A DNA stretch of 64,000 nt from Saprospiraceae bacterium. Its GTDB lineage: Bacteria > Bacteroidota > Bacteroidia > Chitinophagales > Saprospiraceae. The position numbers and the translations under genes were made by a program. Position 1 is the first letter of the stretch; the number at the start of each line of letters is the position of its first letter. A model generated the notes under the pieces. That model ran no database searches. It worked only from the letters and a program-made list of their open reading frames with translations, and had not been told where the DNA came from. Shown here one piece after another: positions 36,621 to 43,500 of the stretch. The stretch lies in assembly GCA_020627965.1 (NCBI GenBank), contig JAHDFX010000003.1:19404-83403 (forward strand). Reading direction: 5' to 3'.

Positions 36621-36773
36621 TTTTCAAATTACGAAAGGTCTTTGTATTTGACAAGATAGCTGTTAAGAAATTTTTAATCTTGAGCTAAATATTTTATGTT
36701 TAATTATTAAAATGGTAACTTATTTGGTTTAAAAATGAAAAAAATCTAAAAAATAATTTATTTAATTGTAAAA

Positions 36774-36806
36774 TTTGCATTTTAAATCAATTTTGTTGTA
36801 AATTTG
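36774..36806 (+). promoter_or_regulatory. promoter of the tandem tRNA-like unit
   Basis: TTTG (36774-36777), 21 nt, TAAATTTG (36799-36806): a full match to the Bacteroidota consensus. The predicted start, about 36813, is 35 nt before the first tRNA-like body. Confidence 0.7.
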
Positions 36807-36847
36807 TAATAACAAATCAAGCGAAAGGCTTGATGAAATTAAAATAC

Positions 36848-36990
36848 TGTGAGGTGATGAAATTGGCAGACATGCCCTCTTGTCTCGAGGGTGAGGATAA
36901 TAGGATAAACGTAGTATATCGGGTTGACCACTAAAGTTGATTTGTACTATAGCTAACTACCTCGTGAAGGTTCGACCCCTTCTCTCACAG
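36848..36990 (+). tRNA. tRNA-like RNA, copy 1: cloverleaf with a 74-nt variable region, apparent anticodon GUC
   Basis: Acceptor TGTGAGG/TCTCACA (36848-36854 with 36983-36989, one G-U), U8-G9, D arm ATG...CAT with the AAATTGGCAGA loop typical of class II tRNA-Leu, anticodon arm CCCTC-TTGTCTC-GAGGG (36875-36891), and T arm GAAGG-TTCGACC-CCTTC (36966-36982), discriminator G at 36990, no encoded CCA. The anticodon position reads GTC (36882-36884), with an unusual U37 and with C38. Between anticodon and T arms lie 74 nt (36892-36965) instead of the 4-24 of known bacterial tRNAs. They start as a class II variable arm (GAGG 36893-36896 with CCTC 36960-36963) and hold an inner 8-bp stem (36911-36918 with 36943-36950). 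The cloverleaf is strong; whether it decodes, or which amino acid it carries, is unknown. Confidence 0.6.
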
Positions 36991-36994
36991 CTAC

Positions 36995-37012
36995 GAACTC
37001 AAATGAGAGTTC
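36995..37012 (+). other. spacer hairpin between the two tRNA-like RNAs
   Basis: GAACTC (36995-37000) and GAGTTC (37007-37012) enclose a 6-nt loop within the 38-nt spacer. It may be a processing signal or simply separate the folds. Confidence 0.4.
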
Positions 37013-37028
37013 TCTATGACAAAAATAC

Positions 37029-37171
37029 TGTGAGGTGATGAAATTGGCAGACATGCCCTCTTGTCTCGAGGGTGAAGATAACGGGATAAACGTAGTATAT
37101 CGGGTTGACCACTAAAGTTAATTTGTGCTATGGCTAACCACTTCGTGAAGGTTCGACCCCTTCTCTCACAG
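37029..37171 (+). tRNA. tRNA-like RNA, copy 2
   Basis: Same 143-nt length as copy 1, 181 nt downstream. All acceptor, D, anticodon and T-arm positions are identical. The eight differences all fall in the 74-nt variable region. Two compensate each other in the basal stem (GAGG/CCTC in copy 1 becomes GAAG 37074-37077 with CTTC 37141-37144), one keeps pairing as U-G in the inner stem (37092-37099 with 37124-37131), and one creates a new C-G closing that stem. This pattern indicates selection on a folded RNA, not a decaying duplicate. Confidence 0.6.
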
Positions 37172-37190
37172 CGATACCAGGCGAATTTTA

Positions 37191-37232
37191 AAAAGCGGAA
37201 ATGACTGATGTTGTTTCCGCTTTTGCTTTTTC
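37191..37232 (+). terminator. intrinsic terminator of the tRNA-like unit
   Basis: A perfect 11-bp stem AAAAGCGGAAA/TTTCCGCTTTT (37191-37201 with 37214-37224), a 12-nt loop, then GCTTTTTCT. It starts 20 nt after the second tRNA-like body. Confidence 0.9.
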
Positions 37233-37304
37233 TATCTGTATCTTTATTTTTCTGATTCGTTATGATAATGTTTTGTTTGTAAACTCCTATTTTAAAGAAA
37301 AAAA

Positions 37305-38237
37305 ATGAAATATATCCATTTAACGACATTTCTGATCCTTGTCCTGATAATGGCTTGTCAAAATAAAAAAGATACTGTCAGTCAGGAAAATAGTCGCATC
37401 GAACTCGTTCCTGAGCCTGATAAGCAAATAAGACTTGAACAGGAAAAAAATCAAGAATCGAATTTGACTTCTTTCGACAGGGCTGCTATAAAAAAAAGAC
37501 TTAAGGCTAAGAACGGAAATGGAGAACCCTATTTTGTACATATTTTTGTACCGCTTTGCGATAATGAAAACCAGGGTATAGTCCCTACTTCAAAATCTTT
37601 AGGTGATGGATTAAGCCTGAGAACAAACTTATATTGGGCGACGAAGGGAGGGATGAAAAGACATTTTAACGACAGTAAAGACTGGAAACTAGTTTATTCG
37701 GCTAAAGATGTATCATCGTCTGTATTGGAAAGAGTGATTTTTGAAAGAGACTTTTCCGGCACACAGGTATATGTGATTGCCGATGCTTACAGAGGGGACA
37801 GAATGGAAGAAACGGTCAATGATTTCCTGGCATCATTGGCTTATGAAAAGAAAGGAGAAGTAGAATTAGAGTCCGGTAAAACAGTCAAATTCGGCGGGCA
37901 TTCAGACTTGATGGTTTTTAATGGACATAATGGGATGATGGATAATATTGACGTCAGGAATTGGAAGAATAAAACTGAAAAGAAGACCGATGCTGTTATA
38001 AATGCCTGTGTATCATATAACTATTTTGAAGAGGAACTAATGCTTGCCCAAGCTTATCCATTGATCCGAACAAATACATTATTATACCCGGCAGCTTATT
38101 CAATAGAACAGGTAATTATTGATTGGATTAATGATACTACAGAAAAGCAGATTGCTTTGAATGCGGGGAGAGTCTACTGTGAAAAACACGATTGTGGAAG
38201 AGGTACAAAAGTATTTAAAACAGGGTGGCGAGAATAG
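37305..38237 (+). CDS. conserved-looking lipoprotein of unknown function
   Basis: 310 residues. Lipoprotein signal MKYIHLTTFLILVLIMAC, then a charged linker to about residue 65. The globular part has distinctive stretches: VHIFVPLCDNENQGIVP, GDGLSLRTNLYWATKGGMKRHF, VYVIADAYRGDRM, LMVFNGHNGMMD and NACVSYNYFEEEL. I recall similar uncharacterised proteins with a FVxLCDNxxQGIVP..LG.G...NLYWG signature but know no function. The alternating hydrophobic strands and conserved Asp, Asn and His suggest an enzyme-like alpha/beta fold (inference). It starts 133 nt after the tRNA-like unit, past that unit's terminator, and ends at a shared bidirectional hairpin. Confidence 0.75.
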   Translation: MKYIHLTTFLILVLIMACQNKKDTVSQENSRIELVPEPDKQIRLEQEKNQESNLTSFDRAAIKKRLKAKNGNGEPYFVHIFVPLCDNENQGIVPTSKSLGDGLSLRTNLYWATKGGMKRHFNDSKDWKLVYSAKDVSSSVLERVIFERDFSGTQVYVIADAYRGDRMEETVNDFLASLAYEKKGEVELESGKTVKFGGHSDLMVFNGHNGMMDNIDVRNWKNKTEKKTDAVINACVSYNYFEEELMLAQAYPLIRTNTLLYPAAYSIEQVIIDWINDTTEKQIALNAGRVYCEKHDCGRGTKVFKTGWRE

Positions 38238-38251
38238 GCTGATAAAAAGAA

Positions 38252-38282
38252 ATCCCAAATTTTCATTGTGAAAATTCGGGAT
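38252..38282. terminator. bidirectional hairpin between the unknown lipoprotein and anti-sigma genes
   Basis: A 14-nt arm ATCCCAAATTTTCA (38252-38265) pairs with TGAAAATTCGGGAT (38269-38282) with one mismatch and a TTG loop. The A/T-rich inner arms could serve both convergent genes. Confidence 0.7.
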
Positions 38283-38307
38283 ACTTCGTGTTTATATGAC
38301 CGGAGAT

Positions 38308-39033
38308 TTATTCTATAATTTTATCCAGTTTTTTGAGTATCTCTTTAGCATCCTCTGTATAATCGGATTTTTCTGGGATTTTGCTGAGCAACTTTTCGGC
38401 TCCAGTTTTATCAGATAATTGTAAATGACATAGAGCCTGATAAAACTGACTTTTAGCTTTTAGAAGAGCATTATTTACTTTTTTAGCATATCTGAAGGCT
38501 TTCAGGGCTTTTTTATATTCTTCTTTCTGCCAGTATTGTTCACCGATGTTCATCAGATCATTAAAACTTAATTTATCTATTCGTGTCTCCCAATCTTCGG
38601 TATCGGTAGATTCTCCCATAGTAGTTGAGATAGATTGATAATATTGATCTGCCAGAGCGGGCATAGTAAGACTTTGTTGGTCATTATTTTGGAAAAACCA
38701 TAACCCTAAACCTAATAATAACAAAATAGAGGCTGCATAAGCCAGATAGCGAAGCGGAAAGACTTTACGAGTCTTATTCTCTTTGCTTGTAAAGGAGGGG
38801 CCTTCATTGTCGGTTGAGATAGTATTGTTTGTATGAAAATCTTGTTTGACTTCATTGATTAAAGTCATGAAATCCAGGTCTTTTTTACTGATATTGCTTT
38901 TCAGTTCTCTGTAAAGTTGGACTTCTTTAGCAAATTCAGTATCTGATTTGAGTTTTTCTTCAAATGTTTTTAATTGTTCCCCTGTCAAACGTCCTGTTAG
39001 GTATTCTTCTATTTGTGAGTACAAATCCTGCAT
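38308..39033 (-). CDS. membrane anti-sigma factor with periplasmic TPR-like tail
   Basis: 241 residues. Residues 1-65 form an acidic helical domain (IEEYLTGRLTGEQLKTFEEKL) like the zinc-less anti-sigma N termini of Bacteroidota; one membrane helix at ~95-114 (LAYAASILLLLGLGLWFF); the C-terminal part, predicted periplasmic, has TPR-like helices (LMNIGEQYWQKEEYKKALKAFRYAKK; SQFYQALCHLQLSDKTGAEKLL). It is 12 nt downstream of the sigma-factor gene in the same operon, the standard partner arrangement. The sequence suggests it holds the sigma factor at the membrane and senses an envelope signal through the TPR tail. The CHAT protein encoded nearby is also TPR-rich. Confidence 0.8.
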   Translation of the reverse strand: MQDLYSQIEEYLTGRLTGEQLKTFEEKLKSDTEFAKEVQLYRELKSNISKKDLDFMTLINEVKQDFHTNNTISTDNEGPSFTSKENKTRKVFPLRYLAYAASILLLLGLGLWFFQNNDQQSLTMPALADQYYQSISTTMGESTDTEDWETRIDKLSFNDLMNIGEQYWQKEEYKKALKAFRYAKKVNNALLKAKSQFYQALCHLQLSDKTGAEKLLSKIPEKSDYTEDAKEILKKLDKIIE

Positions 39034-39045
39034 TATGTTTAGTTT

Positions 39046-39615
39046 TTAGCTATCCCCCAATTCTTTGAATAGCCTGTCCTGCTGAATACTTTTTAATAAT
39101 TTCTTTTTGCAACGAGCACGCTTAGTTCTTGCAAATTCATAGGTGTATCCCATGATTTCTGCAATACGTTCGTGTGGCAGATCATCAAAATAATGACCAA
39201 GTAACTCCCTGCATTTTTCATCTAAACGAGCCAAATGTTCCCAGAAAAGGCTCAATTTAGTTTGTTCGTTGATAGCTTCTATAATATTTTTGTTGTCTGT
39301 ATATTCCAAAACATCAGCAGGTGTGTCCACCTTGAGGCTTTTTTTTCTTCTTCGGAGCTCTTTTAGCCACTGTTTTGTGGATATTCCCCAGAGAAGGGCT
39401 TTAAAATTAGTGCAGATATAATCTGGTTTATTGGCGAGTTTATAAAGTGTGACCATGGTTTCCTGAAAAATATCCTTTGCATCTTCTTTATTACCACCAT
39501 TATTGCATATCCATTTATCAATACCTGAATAATACTTCTCATACACTTCCACCAATGCTTTTCGATCCTGTCTGCGAAAAGCATTTATGTAGTATTCATC
39601 CTTCTGTTCACTCAT
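39046..39615 (-). CDS. ECF-type RNA polymerase sigma factor
   Basis: 189 residues. Sigma region 2 at about 10-90 (FRRQDRKALVEVYEKYYSGI, NKEDAKDIFQETMVTLYKL, FKALLWGISTKQWLKELRRR) and region 4 at ~115-175 (LDEKCRELLGHYFDDLPHER, IAEIMGYTYEFARTKRARCK). It directs transcription of a dedicated regulon when released by the anti-sigma factor encoded downstream. The 424-nt divergent intergenic region and the surface-protein genes beyond it are plausible targets (inference). ATG 39615 is preceded by an A/T-rich leader with no clear housekeeping promoter. Confidence 0.92.
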   Translation of the reverse strand: MSEQKDEYYINAFRRQDRKALVEVYEKYYSGIDKWICNNGGNKEDAKDIFQETMVTLYKLANKPDYICTNFKALLWGISTKQWLKELRRRKKSLKVDTPADVLEYTDNKNIIEAINEQTKLSLFWEHLARLDEKCRELLGHYFDDLPHERIAEIMGYTYEFARTKRARCKKKLLKSIQQDRLFKELGDS

Positions 39616-40039
39616 TGTGCTTTTATTTCAATAGATATTAAAACGGCTTAAAAATACATTTTATATCTGAAGTTGTTTTAAAAAAATCCCTTATTTAAAT
39701 AGGCTTCTTGCTTATCTAGCCATAAATAATTTTAAAAAAATCAATTTATCTGGTCACAGATATGGTTTTTCTGGTATTTATGATTGAGGTAACTAATTAT
39801 GCAGAACACCATGACAGGTCAAAACGCTGCAACTTTATAGATCTCGACCACACACGCTTACTCCGTAAATAGATTACAAACTTTTGGAATAGTCTGTAGA
39901 TTGAAACACTATACAGGCTAAACAATACAGGTATGCGCATACCGGGGCGATTGCTGAAAACCCTTTAAAAGAGTAGGCATTCATGAAGTGTTTGTTCAAT
40001 GAAAAAAATCATCGGACAAAATCTGACAAACAAAAGATT
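39616..40039. other. 424-nt divergent intergenic region
   Basis: No gene is seen. It separates the sigma-factor gene (minus) from the small secreted protein gene (plus). It is A/T-rich near the sigma gene and contains a perfect 14-bp palindrome at 39930-39943. No TAnnTTTG box was found in either direction, compatible with an alternative-sigma promoter. Confidence 0.6.
39930..39943. promoter_or_regulatory. perfect palindrome GGTATGCGCATACC, possible operator
   Basis: A 14-bp perfect dyad about 97 nt before the small secreted protein start, in the divergent sigma/adhesin intergenic region. Too short to be a terminator and lacking a T tract, it resembles a dimeric regulator site. Confidence 0.35.
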
Positions 40040-40378
40040 ATGTTATACAAAAAACACAACTACAGAGTTTACGGAGCTGTACTATGTAGCCTGATGTTAC
40101 TGGTGAGTATATCACTTAGCGCCCAGGCAAAACTGGCAAAAGGAAAAATCAGCATAGCGACCAATTGTCCAATAAGTAAAGTTAATGCTGATAAACGAAC
40201 AGTTAATACTGTAGAATTTAGAGAGTATTCATTGAAAAATGAGAACAATGTTGCTTTATCGATTGAAGAAGTAGATAAAGTCATCGAATTAAAAATGCTT
40301 CAGACTGCCTTGCCCAAACCCGCAATAGTATTCTCAAAAAGAAGATATGCGGTTAGTAGTGAACAAACAAAACTTTAA
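40040..40378 (+). CDS. small secreted protein preceding a SprB adhesin, unknown function
   Basis: 112 residues from ATG 40040; the frame is open from an ATG at 39983, but the 19 extra residues would put charged sequence before the signal. The signal peptide is a basic n-region (MLYKKHNYRVYGA) then VLCSLMLLVSISLSAQA. The mature part has Lys-rich stretches without a recognised domain (AKLAKGKISIATNCPISKVN ... ALPKPAIVFSKRRY). It lies 210 nt upstream of the SprB adhesin on the same strand and mirrors the arrangement at 13528-13824, although the two mature sequences are not clearly homologous. Confidence 0.65.
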   Translation: MLYKKHNYRVYGAVLCSLMLLVSISLSAQAKLAKGKISIATNCPISKVNADKRTVNTVEFREYSLKNENNVALSIEEVDKVIELKMLQTALPKPAIVFSKRRYAVSSEQTKL

Positions 40379-40475
40379 AAAACAATTTTATCACTCTCTA
40401 ATACATTGTAAACTAAATTTCTTTAGGTTTTTAAGCGTTTATTTTGAAATTAATCGAGTCAAAAACGACGCACAT

Positions 40476-40493
40476 TCCCGATAGCTATCGGGA
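40476..40493. repeat. 18-bp palindrome TCCCGATAGCTATCGGGA
   Basis: A perfect dyad in the gap between the small secreted gene and the SprB adhesin. Palindromes of this sequence are, as I recall, frequent intergenic words in Bacteroidota genomes; only one copy is in this window. Confidence 0.6.
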
Positions 40494-40569
40494 GAGCTAC
40501 GTAAGAAGTTTTTGAGGAAGAGTAATTTTAAAAGAAGCACCTGAAAAAGTATAGAAATTTAATTTACAA

Positions 40570-40587
40570 TGTACTAAAACAAGTACA
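40570..40587 (+). promoter_or_regulatory. inverted repeat directly before the SprB adhesin start
   Basis: TGTAC (40570-40574) and GTACA (40583-40587) flank an 8-nt A/C-rich spacer; the ATG is at 40589. It could be a small translational hairpin or a protein site. Confidence 0.3.
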
Positions 40588-40588
40588 C

Positions 40589-43500
40589 ATGAAAAAGACA
40601 ATACTATCATCATTTATATTGCTGACTGCACTTTTTATTAATTTCAATAATACAACCCAAGCAGAATCCGTCCCGGGAATGGATGGAATATTTACAATTG
40701 AAACACTGACCGTTTGTGAAAATATTTACAGCTTTACAACGACCGAGGAAGTTTGTAGTGGCACATTACCAGTATTTACAATTGGACCAGATTGTAGCGC
40801 AGTCCCTGATCCTTTCGGTACAGAACTAGACCTTGATTTTTTCATATATGCACCAGGTGGTGTACAACAACAAGCACCTGCTGGCTATGATCCAATGGGC
40901 GGTTTGTTAGTCGATAATAACTTTCCGCCATCCAATACAGACCTACTACTTGATGGGGGAGTTGGTGAAACCTGGAACGGGACAATTTGTGCAGATCATA
41001 TGGGAAATAATGCATTGACTAACAATTCTTGTGAACCTATTGTAATCACATACTTTGTACTACCCTGGGATCGAAGTTTTGACTCAGATGGAGATGGTTC
41101 TTTCGGCGAATATAACCAAACGGCTCCTGATGCATGCCCGATTTTACGCTATGATATAACAGTATACCCAAGTTTTAATACAATTGTAACAGATAACGGT
41201 TGTGAAATTTTTGTAGAGCTGGTTACTGGAGATGGCACAGCCTGTTCAACAGAAACTTATACTTGTTCGGTAGCGGGAGATTCTTTCAGCTACGATTTTT
41301 CTAATGGGATAAACACGCCTTTAGATTGTTTTAGCCTGTATGGAACAGTTACCTGCACAGGTTGTAATACTTGTGAGGACCTATCCGCTGCAATAACTAC
41401 AACGCCCCCAGAATGTTCAGATAATACTCAGGCATATTTGGATTCATTAACTTACGAGTTCTTACCTGTTCCTAACAATAATGGTACTGCTACAGTAGCT
41501 GTTGATGGTGGAGAAGGAGCCTATGAATATCTATGGAGCAATGGAGATACAAGCCCTACAGCAACGAATCTGAATTCAGGACCAGTAAGTATTACCGTAA
41601 CTGATGTAACAACAGGCTGCGTAGTAATAAGCAGTTCAGTTGTAGACACTATCCCACCTTTGGAGCTTAATATTATTTCTGTTATAGATGCTACCTGTGG
41701 ACAATCTAATGGCTCGGTCACTGTAGAATATAGCGGAGGAAATGGAGCACCTTATGCTATATTTTTAGGTGAAAATGGTATATCCGACACTCTATCTGGT
41801 CCAGGAACATTTACTATTGACAATTTATCACCGGGAAGCCATGTTGTTTCAGTTTGTGATGGCGGATGGTGCTTTGTAGGTACTATCGTTGAAATAGGAG
41901 ATGTTGCCCCTTTTACAGCACAGATGTTTACGGAATCACCGACATGTTCCAATAATACGGATGGTTATTTTAATACAGGAAACCCACCGCCTACAGAAGA
42001 TGGTAGTGCTATGCTTGTTATTTCTGGCGGGACTGCTCCGTTTTCCTACCAATGGAGTAATGGCAGCACTCAGTCATCCTCAGATAATTTACCCAGTGGC
42101 CCGATTAGCGTAACGATCACAGATGCTACAGGTTGCCCTATTCTAGTTGAAGGTATGGTTGAGGAAGTTCCTCCAATAGAAGTAGTTTATACAGTTACGG
42201 ATGTAAGTTGTAATGGTCTTGCCGATGGAGCTATCGCAATTGATTTCAGTGGTGGAAATGGTGGAGGTTATGTCCTGTTTTTGGATGGGGCAATTATTCC
42301 AGGATCATACACTGCTGGTACTTATGTCTTTGACGGACTCGAAGCCGGTATTTATGAGGTAGTGGTATGTGATGAAGCTGGTTGTTGGATAGTCGTCACT
42401 ATTGAGGTGATTGAAAGCCCTGAGCTGGATATCGAGATCATAACAACTCCGCCTACCTGTTCTTCAAATTCAGAAGGCTATGGAGATGTTAATAATCCAG
42501 CTCCTGCTCTAGTGTCAGATGGTACTGCCGAAGTATCAGTAGTCGGTGGAACACCTCCTTATCTGTATTTCTGGAACACTGCTGATACGACTTCTTTAAT
42601 AGGTGGACTTAGTCCAGGAACTGTAACAGTGACCGTAACCGATGCTAATGGCTGTACTGCAACAGCAGAAGCAGAAGTTGAAGATCTGCCACCACTTTAT
42701 GCCACGCTTTTGGAAGCTAATAATCCTTCTTGCCCTGGCGAATCCGATGGTTCTATTACTATCGAATATGGTGGTGGAAATGGTCCTGTCTTTACAATAT
42801 GGCTCAATGGAACATTAGTTACAGGTTTGCTAAATACTGATGGAACTTACACTTTTGACAATTTACCGGCAGGTACCTATGAAATAGCTGTTTGTGATAA
42901 TAATCTTTGTATTATTTACCTTACGGTAACATTAGAAGACCCGCAAGGGTTATCTATTGTAACAGTGACTAATTCACCAACGTGCCCTGATAATGCAGAT
43001 GCGCAGTGGGATATAAACACACCTCCGCCTACCGATGATGGTTCTGCTATAGTTACTGTTTCAGGTGGGATGCCTCCTTATAATTATCAATGGAGTAATG
43101 GTGACACACTCGCTACAACTGAAGGACTAAGTGCTGGAGTATATACTGTTACTGTTACGGATGCCAACGACTGTATTGCTACTGCAGAGGTAGAGGTAGA
43201 GGAAGTTGAACCACTTTATGGAACTATAACAGCTACAGACCTAAGCTGTAATGGGTATTCAGATGGAACAATAACAATTGATTACGGTGGTGGAAATGGC
43301 GGTGGATTTATCCTTATTGTAAATGGAAATAGCTATCCAGTAGGAGGAGCTGGTACTTACACGATTGAAGATTTGCCTGCGGGGACTTATGAAATTATAG
43401 TATGCGATATTGCAGGATGTATTTTAGTGCTGACTGCCGAAATTGAGGAGGCGCCCGTACTGGAAGTTGAGATCGTAACAACCAGACCTACCTGTTCTTC

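Noticed and set aside
36848..37171. Group I intron inside tRNA anticodon loops
   Set aside because: The extra sequence is only 74 nt, lies 3' of an intact 5-bp/7-nt anticodon arm and lacks group I core motifs; it fits an expanded variable arm better.
36848..37171. tmRNA or split tmRNA
   Set aside because: A complete anticodon arm is present and there is no tag-coding segment; the copies are tandem and too short.
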